This document shows positions 22,991-30,287 of a DNA stretch of 30,287 nt, piece after piece (positions within the stretch are counted from its first letter, which is position 1; every line of letters starts with the position of its first letter). The translations under genes and the position numbers were made by a program. The notes beneath the pieces were generated by a model that saw only the letters and a list, made by a program, of their open reading frames with translations, was not told where the DNA came from and made no database searches. Source of the DNA: Candidatus Fredericiella danica (lineage in GTDB: Bacteria > Chloroflexota > Anaerolineae > Caldilineales > Caldilineaceae); contig JADJPH010000059.1 of assembly GCA_016713335.1 (NCBI GenBank), positions 1-30,287 of the forward strand, in the 5' to 3' direction.

Positions 22991-24241
22991 GTGTCGCGGA
23001 TAGGCCCTGGAGATACCCTACGCATACTTCTGATCGCAGAGCGCGAAGCGCTGCGCGAACAGATTGGCGCCATCCTTGCCCAGTATGCGGGTGACCATCG
23101 CTTGTTTTGGGTGGCTCAAGCTGAAGTAGCAGCGAAACGTGCCGAGGATCTTCTGCCCCACCTCGTGTTGGTGGACGACGATATCGCCGGTGTCGCTCCT
23201 CCGATGATCGTACGCCAGATTGTTTCGGCGGTGCCGGCAGCGGTCGTGCTCATCATGGTGGAAGAGAACGGTATGTCCACCGCCCGTCAGGCGGTGCTTA
23301 ATGGCGCACGCGGTTTTGTGGTCAAGCCCCTGGTGGCTGAGGACTTCTGGTCCACCATCTATCAGTTGCTGGTGCAGAACCAGACGCCAGCCACCGAAAT
23401 CGACCGGGAGACGCCGTTGGGGCGAGTGGTGGTCTTTGTCGGTCCCAAAGGTGGCACCGGGCGCACGATGATCGCCACCAATACCGCCATCAGTCTCCAA
23501 AAAGAAAGCAACAAGTCAGTCGTATTGATGGACGCTGACTATAACGCCCCGGCGTTGGATGTTGCGCTGAACCTTGAAGGCGACAATGACATCAGCCTGC
23601 TACTAGCGCGGATCTCGCGGCTTGATAAAGAGCTCATTAACAGCGTCGTGGTGAAGCATTCTTCCGGGATTCGTGTCTTGCTTGCGCCGCCACCGGCATA
23701 CGGCACGCTTGAGATTTCGTTGCCACAGGTGGAACAGATCGTTTCGCATCTGCGCAACTTGTTTGACTGGGTGCTCATCGATATGGGTGTGTTACCGGAT
23801 GAGACCGGCTATGCATTCCTTGACAATGCGGACTACATCGTGATGACGATCGTGCCGGAATTGGTTTGCCTGCGCAATACGCGGCTGATGCTTGATCAAC
23901 TCCATTCACGCGGCTATCCCGACAGCAAGGTGTGGGTGGTGTTGAATCGCTCTAATATCGTTGGTGGCGTTGCACAGCGCGATATTGAAGAGCGTTTGCA
24001 TGTTCGGATCCGGCACACGATTCCGGACGACCAACCGGTGGTCAGCCTGAGCATCAACCGCGGTGTTCCGCTGGTGTTGAGCCATGGGCGCGGCGCCGTG
24101 GCTAAGTCCATCCAGGCGCTGGCAACAGAATTCATGAAGGAAGCGGCCACCGTGGCGCAACCTGCAACGGTGGAAAAGGGGACGTCATCGGTGGGCGTCC
24201 TTGGGCGTATGTTTCGGCGGGCGTCCTCCGCAGGGGTCTAG
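22991..24241 (+). CDS. cpaE: CpaE/TadZ-type pilus localisation ATPase
   Basis: A MinD/ParA-like ATPase that positions the Tad machine. The N-terminal receiver-like domain covers about residues 8-128, with an acidic LVDDD at 60-64 and KPL near 113. The ATPase domain starts at about 145 with GPKGGTGRT (151-159). The usual Lys of the GK(S/T) motif is Arg158, as in several CpaE/TadZ proteins with deviant motifs; the leading Lys of the deviant Walker A is kept. Later motifs are VLMDADYNAPALDV, DWVLIDMGV and VLNRSN. I choose GTG 22991 (GGAGGAGG five bases upstream) over GTG 22976, which would overlap that ribosome site. It is followed 19 bases later by tadB. Confidence 0.87.
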   Translation: MSRIGPGDTLRILLIAEREALREQIGAILAQYAGDHRLFWVAQAEVAAKRAEDLLPHLVLVDDDIAGVAPPMIVRQIVSAVPAAVVLIMVEENGMSTARQAVLNGARGFVVKPLVAEDFWSTIYQLLVQNQTPATEIDRETPLGRVVVFVGPKGGTGRTMIATNTAISLQKESNKSVVLMDADYNAPALDVALNLEGDNDISLLLARISRLDKELINSVVVKHSSGIRVLLAPPPAYGTLEISLPQVEQIVSHLRNLFDWVLIDMGVLPDETGYAFLDNADYIVMTIVPELVCLRNTRLMLDQLHSRGYPDSKVWVVLNRSNIVGGVAQRDIEERLHVRIRHTIPDDQPVVSLSINRGVPLVLSHGRGAVAKSIQALATEFMKEAATVAQPATVEKGTSSVGVLGRMFRRASSAGV

Positions 24242-24260
24242 GAAGGAATAAGGAGCCGTC

Positions 24261-24782
24261 ATGAACATCGCACCGATTTTAGTTGCCGGACTCGTCGGTT
24301 TTGCCGTCTTCAGCCTTTTCTTGGCGATACGGCGCATCACGCCCCAGCGTGATCCGATGGAAGAGCGCCTGCGCGAGTATGGGTTGAGCGAATATGTGCG
24401 GCAGGGAAAGGTCAAGGACGTCCCGGGCGAGCAGGGCCGCTTCTCTGGTCTCAACCGGATCATGACGGGATTTGGCGCCGGTGAAAAGCTGGCGGATGCC
24501 CTTGATGCGCGCCGATGTTCCGCTTACGGCGGCCGAATTTGCCATCATCATGCTGGTGTTGTTTGCGCTGGGTTTTGGGCTAGGGTCATGGCGGCTCAAT
24601 GCGCTGATTGGTGCTATTGTCGGTCTGGTGCTGGCGGCGCTACCGATCGTCTACCTGAAGTTTGCCCAGTCGCGCCGCCGCTCAGCCTTCATCAATCAGT
24701 TGCCGGATTTGCTGACATTGCTGGTCGGTTCATTGCGTGCCGGTTACGGTCTCTCCCAGGCGATCGAACTGGTGGCGCGTGA
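24261..24782 (+). CDS. tadB: TadB, N-terminal part (frameshifted)
   Basis: Start of the inner-membrane platform protein of the Tad pilus. ATG 24261 has AAGGAG five bases upstream. A membrane helix (ILVAGLVGFAVFSLFLAIRR) and a basic cytoplasmic stretch (MEERLREYGL) are genuine up to about 24505 (GEKLADAL); after that this frame is nonsense to 24782. The gene continues as 24472-25218. Removing one base, or adding GC, in GATGCGCGCCGAT (24504-24516) gives an unbroken LADALDRADVPLTAAEF (or with Ala inserted), matching the family. Confidence 0.82.
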   Translation: MNIAPILVAGLVGFAVFSLFLAIRRITPQRDPMEERLREYGLSEYVRQGKVKDVPGEQGRFSGLNRIMTGFGAGEKLADALDARRCSAYGGRICHHHAGVVCAGFWARVMAAQCADWCYCRSGAGGATDRLPEVCPVAPPLSLHQSVAGFADIAGRFIACRLRSLPGDRTGGA

Positions 24783-25218
24783 AGTGCCGGCCCCTGCGTC
24801 ACGTGAGTTCAGCCGGGTGGTCCGTGCGATCGGTCTGGGGTATCCACTACAGCGCGCCCTGGAAACCATGGCGGAGCGGATCAAAAGCGACGACCTCGAT
24901 CTCGTGGTCACGGCGATCAATGTGCAGTATGAAATGGGTGGCAACCTATCCAGTATTCTGGAAACGATCAGCGAAACGATTCGCGAGCGTGTGCGTGTCC
25001 TACGCGAAGTGCAGACGCTGACCGCACAGCAGCGTCTCACCGGCATGATTCTAGCGTGTCTGCCCATTATTCTGGCGGTGCTCATCAGCCTACTGCGCCC
25101 GGGTTACTTTGAACCCTTCTTCGAGCCGGGATGGCCGCAGATCATGCCCATGGTTGCGGTCGGTCAGATTCTTATCGGGTTCTTCTTGATTCAGAAGATT
25201 GTTGACATCAAGGTGTAA
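24472..25218 (+). CDS. tadB: TadB, type II secretion F domain (frameshifted)
   Basis: Main part of TadB, genuine from about 24507 (RADVPLTAAEF). Two membrane helices follow (AAEFAIIMLVLFALGFG; LIGAIVGLVLAALPIVYL), then the T2SF domain: FINQLPDLLTLLVGSLRAGY, the QAIELVAREVPAPASREF segment, LGYPLQRALETMAER, and NLSSILETISETIRER. Two more membrane helices end the protein (LIACLPIILAVLISLL-type and IMPMVAVGQILIGFFLIQ). TadB and TadC together form the platform that turns ATPase movement into pilus extension. TTG 24472 is not a true start. TadC begins five bases after the stop. Confidence 0.86.
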   Translation: MAPVKSWRMPLMRADVPLTAAEFAIIMLVLFALGFGLGSWRLNALIGAIVGLVLAALPIVYLKFAQSRRRSAFINQLPDLLTLLVGSLRAGYGLSQAIELVAREVPAPASREFSRVVRAIGLGYPLQRALETMAERIKSDDLDLVVTAINVQYEMGGNLSSILETISETIRERVRVLREVQTLTAQQRLTGMILACLPIILAVLISLLRPGYFEPFFEPGWPQIMPMVAVGQILIGFFLIQKIVDIKV

Positions 25219-25223
25219 GCACA

Positions 25224-26177
25224 ATGGCCACCGATCTCCTGTTCACCGGCATTGCGCCGCTCATATCCGCCGTTCTGACTGGGCTGGCCGTCGTCGCCAT
25301 CTGGATGGCGCTTGCGCCCGCGAGTTCTGGCAAGGCCATGAATACGCGCTTGCAAGGATTCGTCGGCCGGAGTGATCCACTCGAAATGGACGAAATGGGG
25401 CAGTCGCTCAAGACGCGCGCCGTGTCCCCGATCATCCATAAGGTGCTCTCCTTCCTTGGCGGGTTGCTGCCCAAGCGCAACATGGAAGAGCTCTCGGCGA
25501 AGTTGACGCAGGCGGGCGATCCAGGAGGGCTGACCGTGCTGGATTTTGTCGGGCTGCGTCTGATCCTTGCCGGTGCTGCTGCGGCCGGCGCGTTCTTCTA
25601 CTTTGCGCGCGACAACACCTTCCTGGTGGTGCTGCGCAATGCCATGATTGCGATGCTGTTGGGGTTTATGCTGCCCAAGTTCTGGCTGAGCAATCTGATC
25701 AAGAAACGAAAGACAGAGATTGCGCGTGCGCTTCCCGATGCGCTCGACATGTTAACGATCGGTGTTGAGGCTGGTCTGGCCTTTGAATCGGCGCTGCTGC
25801 GAGTAGGCGACCAGTGGAATAATGCGCTCAGCCAGGAGTTTCGCCGGGTCGTGAGCGAGATGCGGGTGGGTGTGCCGCGCAACGAGTCACTGCGCAGGCT
25901 GGCGGAGCGAACGCAAGTGGAAGATCTCAGTACGTTTGTTGCCGTGTTGATTCAGTCCAATATGTTGGGTGTGAGCATTTCGCAGGTCTTGCACACGCAG
26001 GCGGATCAGATGCGCTTGAAACGGCGCCAGCATGCCGAAGAACAGGCGCATGCAGCCACCGTCAAGATCGTGGTCGTCCTGGTGTTCTTTGTCTTACCGT
26101 CGCTGTTCATTGTGGTATTGGGGCCAGCGGCGCCAAGAATTGCTGATGCACTCTCGATGGCGAGCGGGGGCAGGTAG
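25224..26177 (+). CDS. tadC: TadC, Tad pilus inner-membrane platform protein
   Basis: A 317-residue membrane protein of the type II secretion F family. Hydrophobic segments lie near the N-terminus, at about residues 110-155 (two), and at the C-terminus (KIVVVLVFFVLPSLFIVVLG). The central T2SF region reads ALPDALDMLTIGVEAGLAFE, then RVVSEMRVGVPRNESLRRLAERT and LIQSNMLGVSISQVLHTQADQ. ATG 25224 has AAGGTG eight bases upstream, overlapping the tadB end. It is the partner of TadB; both are intact in motif content, although tadB itself is frameshifted. Seven bases separate it from the TPR/propeller gene. Confidence 0.9.
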   Translation: MATDLLFTGIAPLISAVLTGLAVVAIWMALAPASSGKAMNTRLQGFVGRSDPLEMDEMGQSLKTRAVSPIIHKVLSFLGGLLPKRNMEELSAKLTQAGDPGGLTVLDFVGLRLILAGAAAAGAFFYFARDNTFLVVLRNAMIAMLLGFMLPKFWLSNLIKKRKTEIARALPDALDMLTIGVEAGLAFESALLRVGDQWNNALSQEFRRVVSEMRVGVPRNESLRRLAERTQVEDLSTFVAVLIQSNMLGVSISQVLHTQADQMRLKRRQHAEEQAHAATVKIVVVLVFFVLPSLFIVVLGPAAPRIADALSMASGGR

Positions 26178-26184
26178 GTGAACT

Positions 26185-26379
26185 ATGGCCGCAACATTAG
26201 GCATTAATCCAGGGAATCCGGGCGGAAACGAAGATGCTGAGTATCAGCAGGCGCTGGAAGCGTTCCACCTGGGACGCTGGGATGAGGCGATCCGGCTGCT
26301 AGAGAATCTGCATGCGCGCTTCCCCGACGATCAGCGCATCGAGCGCATGTTGGATGATGCGCTTCAAGTCCGGGCTTGA
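26185..26379 (+). CDS. TPR-containing N-terminal part of the TPR/propeller protein (frameshifted)
   Basis: First 60 residues of the gene that continues at 26312. They contain one TPR-like helix pair (YQQALEAFHLGRWDEAIRLLENLHARFPDDQRIERMLDDA). ATG 26185 has AGGTGA upstream and lies seven bases after tadC, so it belongs to the operon. The break is at about 26355-26365 (GATGCGCTTCAAG). Restoring one GC gives DDARFKSGLDQTH in the next frame; alternatively one C may be extra. Confidence 0.75.
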   Translation: MAATLGINPGNPGGNEDAEYQQALEAFHLGRWDEAIRLLENLHARFPDDQRIERMLDDALQVRA

Positions 26380-28048
26380 TCAGACGCACGCCGTGCATGA
26401 GAAGCGGTATATTGTGCCCTGGCGGGCCATTATCAGCCGTGTCATCATGCTGGGCGTGGTGATCTTGCTGCTCGTGATCGGCGTGACGCTCATCCGTTGG
26501 CGGGTGTTGCCGTTGATTGCCGCCGCACAGGTGGAGCGCGAGCAGACGACCATGATGGCGACCGCCGAACGCCTGATCGCCGATGGCGACATGGACGGCG
26601 CCGAAACTCAATATCTTGCCGTACTTGAGAAGTTCCCGAATAATGCCGCTGCCCAGGCCGGGCTTGAGGGGGTGCGCAAGCAGCGCGAGATTTTCAGCCT
26701 CTATGATGCCGCAGTCGCCGCTCAGGCCGATGGTAACAATGAACAGGCGTTGAGACTCTACAACGAATTACAGATGACGTCGCCTGGCTACCGCGATGTC
26801 GGTTCGCGTATCTTGGCAATTCGCCATGCCGACGACCTTGAGAAGCTGTATGGCCGGGTTGTGACGCTTCAAACCCTGGGCCTTGAACAAGAAGCGATCG
26901 ATGCGCTGAAGCAGATTCAGGCAACCGATGTGAATTTCCGGCGGCAGGAGGTGGCGGGGACGCTGGCCTCGTTGAATCTGAAGCAGGGGCAGCGCATTGT
27001 GGAGCAGACGCCGCCAGAACCCGCGGAAGTGTCGCTGGCTTTGAGCTATTTCAATGCGGCGCTTGAGCAAAAACCGAATGACGCAGTTGCGTTGACTGAG
27101 GCCCGCCTGGCCGTCAACTTTATGGCCGGTCGCGAAGCGTACAACCAGCAGATCTGGCTGGAGGCGGTGAACCGTCTGCGCACGGTCTACAACGAACGCC
27201 CCAATTACTTGAATGGCGTCGTGGTTTCGATGCTCTACCAGGCGTTGGTCAACTACGGCAATCAGTTTGGCAGCGACGACCTGCTGTCGGCCTATGAACT
27301 CTACAGCCAGGCATGCAATTTGCCGGCAGCCGACACCGTCACCGCCTGTGCGAAGGCGAGCAGCTTGATTCCGTTGATGACGCCGACGCCGACGCCAACC
27401 GTGCCGCCGACGCCAGCGCCTGTGGCCCCAACCTCGACACCGACAATGACGCCGACGCCGCGACCGCTAGACATGTTCAAGGGACGCATCATCTTCAAGT
27501 CAGATAACGAGGAAGCGCCAGGATTCTACGTGATCGACCCGGATGGTTCAAACCGGGAGTATCTGGGGCCGGAATCGTACTACCTCGACCTGTTCAATGC
27601 CCTGCGGGAGACGGAACGCTACTCGCCGGACAAACAATACTGGGTGTCGACGTCGAAGGTAGATGGCCGCGCACAGGTCATTCTACATTTGCCGATTGAT
27701 CCACAGTGGGGCGAATTGCCGCCAAGACCGGTGACACGGTTGACTGGGATTGCCTACGACCCCGTTTGGGCACCCGACGGGAGTTGGATTGCCTTTACAA
27801 CCAACGAGAACGGCAGTGATGACATCTGGGTAATTCGGCCAGACTCCTCTGGGCAGAAAGCATTGAACCGCAATACATGGGAGTGGGACAAGCATGCGTC
27901 ATGGTCGCCAGATAGCCAGCGGCTTGTCTTCTTCACCAACCGTGACGGTGGGCCGACACAGCTCTATGTCATGGATGTCACCGGCCAGAATCCGAAAAAT
28001 ATCAGCAATGTGCCGTGGGCAGAATACGATCCGATCTGGGTCAAGTAG
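26312..28048 (+). CDS. Membrane protein with TPR region and TolB-type propeller, in the Tad locus (frameshifted)
   Basis: A large protein, genuine from about 26363 (FKSGLDQTHAVHEKRYIVPW). It has one membrane helix (residues about 40-62), then an exported helical region of tetratricopeptide type (AETQYLAVLEKFPNNAAAQAGLEGVR, ALRLYNELQMTSPGYRDVG and later copies, with A at the turn positions). A Pro/Thr linker of about 30 residues at 356-387 follows. The end, about 388-578, is a PD40/TolB-like beta propeller: blades such as YDPVWAPDGSWIAFTTN, WSPDSQRLVFFTNRDGG and NISNVPWAEYDPIWVK, each with the (S/A)PDG(S/Q) signature. It occupies the place where other Tad loci encode TadD or TadG, and no homologue with this architecture is known to me. 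Probably an extracellular anchor or sensor of the pilus. Confidence 0.82.
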   Translation: MRASPTISASSACWMMRFKSGLDQTHAVHEKRYIVPWRAIISRVIMLGVVILLLVIGVTLIRWRVLPLIAAAQVEREQTTMMATAERLIADGDMDGAETQYLAVLEKFPNNAAAQAGLEGVRKQREIFSLYDAAVAAQADGNNEQALRLYNELQMTSPGYRDVGSRILAIRHADDLEKLYGRVVTLQTLGLEQEAIDALKQIQATDVNFRRQEVAGTLASLNLKQGQRIVEQTPPEPAEVSLALSYFNAALEQKPNDAVALTEARLAVNFMAGREAYNQQIWLEAVNRLRTVYNERPNYLNGVVVSMLYQALVNYGNQFGSDDLLSAYELYSQACNLPAADTVTACAKASSLIPLMTPTPTPTVPPTPAPVAPTSTPTMTPTPRPLDMFKGRIIFKSDNEEAPGFYVIDPDGSNREYLGPESYYLDLFNALRETERYSPDKQYWVSTSKVDGRAQVILHLPIDPQWGELPPRPVTRLTGIAYDPVWAPDGSWIAFTTNENGSDDIWVIRPDSSGQKALNRNTWEWDKHASWSPDSQRLVFFTNRDGGPTQLYVMDVTGQNPKNISNVPWAEYDPIWVK

Positions 28049-28053
28049 TCAGC

Positions 28054-28097
28054 CGGCGCAGTAGTCGGAGCATGAGCAAAGCCGGACTACTGCGCCG
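28054..28097. terminator. Strong hairpin after the propeller gene
   Basis: Perfect 13-base inverted repeat CGGCGCAGTAGTC (28054-28066) / GACTACTGCGCCG (28085-28097), extended by a bulged inner pairing, with an 18-base loop. It starts six bases after the TAG stop and ends 30 bases before cpaF. There is no T run. It might limit readthrough into cpaF or protect the upstream message. Confidence 0.65.
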
Positions 28098-28127
28098 ACA
28101 GCCCCTCAGTCAAAGGACGGGTGGAAC

Positions 28128-29201
28128 ATGTTGAACTTGAAATCTCCAGGACAGTATTCAGCAGGTGGCGCCAAGCCGCCGCGGCTTCCCGGCGATAAGA
28201 CGCATAGCCACGCAGCGTATATCCAGATCCGCGATCGGATTCAGCAGCGACTGTTGGCGGAACTGAACCCGTCGGTGACGCGCAGCGACACCGCAGAAGT
28301 GCGCCGCGTGACCGAACGACTCTTTAATGACACACTGGCGGAACTGGGGTTGCCGCTCAGCCGGTTGGAGCGGAACGACATTTTCGATGCCGTGATGGCG
28401 GACATCCTGGGCTTGGGCCCGCTGGAGGTACTACTCAACGACGATTCCATTACGGAAGTGCTCGTCAACGGCCCTGACCACGTCTTTATCGAGCGCAGCG
28501 GGAAGCTTGAAGAGTGCGATGTGAAGTTCCGCGATAATGACGACGTGATGCGGATCGTCGAGCGCATTGTGGCGCCGCTCGGTCGCCGCGTGGACGAGAG
28601 CAGCCCAATGGTGGATGCACGTCTGCCTGACGGTTCGCGTGTGAACGTCATCATTCCGCCTTTGTCGCTGGTCGGGCCAAGTATCAGCATCCGTAAGTTT
28701 CCCAAGCATGCGCTGACACCGGATGAGTTGATCAAGAAAGGGGCGTTTACGCCGGGTATTGGCGAGTTTATGCGTGCCTGTGTGAAGGCGCGGTTGAACA
28801 TCGTGGTGTCTGGTGGCACCGGCACCGGTAAAACGACGGTGCTGAATGCCTTGTCTTCTTACATCCCGGAGGGTGAGCGCATTCTAACGATCGAAGATGC
28901 GGCGGAGTTGCGGCTCCAGCAGCGACATGTTGTGCGTTTGGAAGCTCGCCCAGCCAACGTTGAGGGCAAGGGCCATATTTCCATTCGCCAACTTGTGATC
29001 AACGCCTTGCGTATGCGTCCTGATCGGATCGTCGTCGGTGAGGTGCGCGGTGGCGAAGCGCTCGACATGCTACAGGCCATGAATACCGGTCATGATGGCT
29101 CGCTGACGACCGTCCACTCGAACAACGCGGGATACGTTGCGTCGTGTGGAAACGATGGTGTTGATGGCCGGCATGGATCTACCGCTAAAGGCGATTCGTG
29201 A
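28128..29201 (+). CDS. cpaF: CpaF/TadA pilus ATPase, main part (frameshifted)
   Basis: Secretion ATPase that powers assembly of the Tad pilus. ATG 28128 follows a purine-rich stretch (AAAGGACGGGTGG). The N-terminal helical domain is followed by DSITEVLVNGPDHVFIERSG and the arginine-rich ISIRKFPK segment. Walker A is GGTGTGKT with Lys235, Walker B lies in the RPDRIVVGEVRGGEALD stretch, and the His box is GHDGSLTTVHSN. Genuine sequence ends at about 29128 (HSNNA); the reading frame then runs out to 29201. The rest lies in 29137-29484. It is the last pilus gene in the window, separated from the propeller gene by a hairpin. Confidence 0.92.
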   Translation: MLNLKSPGQYSAGGAKPPRLPGDKTHSHAAYIQIRDRIQQRLLAELNPSVTRSDTAEVRRVTERLFNDTLAELGLPLSRLERNDIFDAVMADILGLGPLEVLLNDDSITEVLVNGPDHVFIERSGKLEECDVKFRDNDDVMRIVERIVAPLGRRVDESSPMVDARLPDGSRVNVIIPPLSLVGPSISIRKFPKHALTPDELIKKGAFTPGIGEFMRACVKARLNIVVSGGTGTGKTTVLNALSSYIPEGERILTIEDAAELRLQQRHVVRLEARPANVEGKGHISIRQLVINALRMRPDRIVVGEVRGGEALDMLQAMNTGHDGSLTTVHSNNAGYVASCGNDGVDGRHGSTAKGDS

Positions 29202-29484
29202 ACAGATTGCATCGGCGTTTGATCTGGTGGTCCATCTCCAGCGTCTTGTCGACGGCACCCGCAAAGTCTCGCAGATTTCGGAAGTGCAAGGGATGGAAGG
29301 TGACACGATTGTCATGCAGGACATCTTTCAGTTTGTGCAGACGACGGTCGAGAACGGCAAGGTGCAGGGTTACTTTACACCGACTGGCGTCCGGCCGAAG
29401 TTCTACGATAAGTTGGAGAGCGCGGGGCTGTACATACAACCCGCCACCTTTATGCCTACGGAGCCGGCAAAATTTCGCCGATGA
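29137..29484 (+). CDS. cpaF: CpaF/TadA, C-terminal part (frameshifted)
   Basis: Continuation of CpaF: RRVETMVLMAGMDLPLKAIREQIASAFDLVVHLQRL, split here by my wording, then the SEVQGMEGDTIVMQDIFQF strand pair and a family-typical end. The previous fragment and this one join if one CG is restored in AACGCGGGATACG (29128-29140), giving HSNNARDTLRRVETM, as in other CpaF proteins. The stop TGA at 29482 lies six bases before the DnaB-like ATPase. TTG/ATG starts here are not real starts. Confidence 0.88.
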   Translation: MRRVETMVLMAGMDLPLKAIREQIASAFDLVVHLQRLVDGTRKVSQISEVQGMEGDTIVMQDIFQFVQTTVENGKVQGYFTPTGVRPKFYDKLESAGLYIQPATFMPTEPAKFRR

Positions 29485-29490
29485 TACACT

Positions 29491-30287
29491 ATGGCCACGG
29501 CCCTTCTCACCAACGAAAGTCAATTCTATGAACTGACCGGTGCTTCGACGCTGGCCGAGGTGCTGGCAACGGTCAACGATCAGGTGGCCCGCGGCTCGGT
29601 CGGACACTTGCGCCCGGCGCCGACCGGCTACACGCCGCTGGACGATGTCCTCAATGGCGGGTTACGCCCTGGCGACCTCTTCATCCTTGGGGGACCGTCG
29701 GGGGTGGGCAAGACCATCTTCTCGCTGGAGATGGCACGCAATCTAGTGCTGGCAGATCCCGAGGCCAGCGCCATGTACATCTGCTATGAGCACGATCGCA
29801 CGCACCTCCTGTTACGCCTCTTAGCGATGGAAAGCGCCGAAATGAAGTTGGGCGACGACGCCTTGAATCTGCGCCGGCTCAACGCCATGATGGTCGATGC
29901 GCAGCACTTCGGGCTAGCCGAACGGCTCCGCTCCGACCCAATTTATGCGCCTGTGGTGGCCAGGATTGATCGCTACGCCGACCGTTTGACGCTCGTGAAG
30001 GCTAGCGGCTCCCAAACGACGATCGAGCAGATACGGCTATTGGCGCGGCGGCTGATGTCCACCGGCCGCCGCACGCTGTTGGTCGTAGACTATCTACAGA
30101 AAATACCGGTCGAGCTGTCCACTGCAGTGCCAGAAACGGAAATCACGACCTATCTCGCGCAAGGGCTAAAAGAACTAGCGATGAGCGGAGGACTCCGTAT
30201 TTTGGCCGTTGCGGCGGCGGATCGTGCAGGACTACAATCTAGGAGGATGCGGCTGCACGATATGCGCGGCAGTTCTGCCATCCAGTA
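29491..30287 (+). CDS. DnaB-helicase-like RecA-fold ATPase (runs off the right edge)
   Basis: ATG 29491 follows the cpaF stop by six bases; the frame is open to the end of the window, so at least 265 residues are present. It shows the C-terminal domain of DnaB-type helicases: PTGYTPLDDVLNGGLRPGDL, Walker A GGPSGVGKT (residues 67-75, Lys74), ICYEHDRTHLLLRLLAME in the place of DnaB's SLEM segment, Walker B LLVVDYLQ with Asp200, and RMRLHDMRGSSAIQ at the edge (DnaB: RxxLSDLRESGAIEQ). The N-terminus has only about 50 residues before the ATPase domain, too short for DnaB's primase-binding domain, so it is not the ordinary replicative helicase. KaiC or RadA-like proteins are alternatives. No function follows from the position. 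Confidence 0.85.
   Translation, partial: MATALLTNESQFYELTGASTLAEVLATVNDQVARGSVGHLRPAPTGYTPLDDVLNGGLRPGDLFILGGPSGVGKTIFSLEMARNLVLADPEASAMYICYEHDRTHLLLRLLAMESAEMKLGDDALNLRRLNAMMVDAQHFGLAERLRSDPIYAPVVARIDRYADRLTLVKASGSQTTIEQIRLLARRLMSTGRRTLLVVDYLQKIPVELSTAVPETEITTYLAQGLKELAMSGGLRILAVAAADRAGLQSRRMRLHDMRGSSAIQ

Overview
The window looks like a chromosomal segment of a Chloroflexota bacterium, probably Anaerolineae/Caldilineales-like. The grounds are moderately high G+C, Pro/Thr-rich (TPTPTP) linkers in exported proteins, lineage-type inserts in RpoB and RpoC, and a Tad pilus locus with no secretin gene in view. This placement is inference from style, not from a search.

Layout. 56-1005 (+) carries a secreted RNase Sa-type ribonuclease overlapping its barstar-type inhibitor by ATGA. 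It converges on rpoB-rpoC (9662 to 1092, -), with tandem hairpins between. rpoBC has a consensus-like promoter and a ~280-base leader containing a terminator-like element. Divergent from it are a ComEA-like DNA-uptake protein and a phasin-like protein (10109-11409, +). Next come a Tat-exported MsrP-type molybdoenzyme (-), a DUF2231 membrane protein (+), a DUF5671-type multi-repeat membrane protein and a small anchored protein (-). The operon HAD - NUDIX - M20 amidohydrolase - lipoprotein (18966 to 15599, -) follows, then a DUF1361 membrane protein (-) and a divergent metallo-beta-lactamase-fold hydrolase (+).

21308-29484 (+) is a Tad/Flp pilus locus: flp, tadE, cpaB, cpaE/tadZ, tadB, tadC, an unusual membrane protein with TPR and TolB-type propeller parts, and cpaF/tadA. 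A DnaB-like RecA-fold ATPase follows six bases after cpaF and runs off the right edge.

The most striking property is damage to reading frames. rpoC, rpoB (four places), the DUF5671 gene (two), the MBL gene, tadB, the TPR/propeller gene and cpaF are split by small indels. Both sides of each split keep family-typical protein sequence. A twelfth break probably explains an apparent NUDIX-M20 fusion. Most breaks are equivalent to +1/-2; about six can be repaired by restoring one GC/CG unit and three by removing one base from a homopolymer. I read this as uncorrected sequencing error, or very recent indels, rather than true gene loss. Several genes are therefore listed as adjoining fragments.

No tRNA, rRNA, CRISPR array, insertion sequence or phage gene was recognised.
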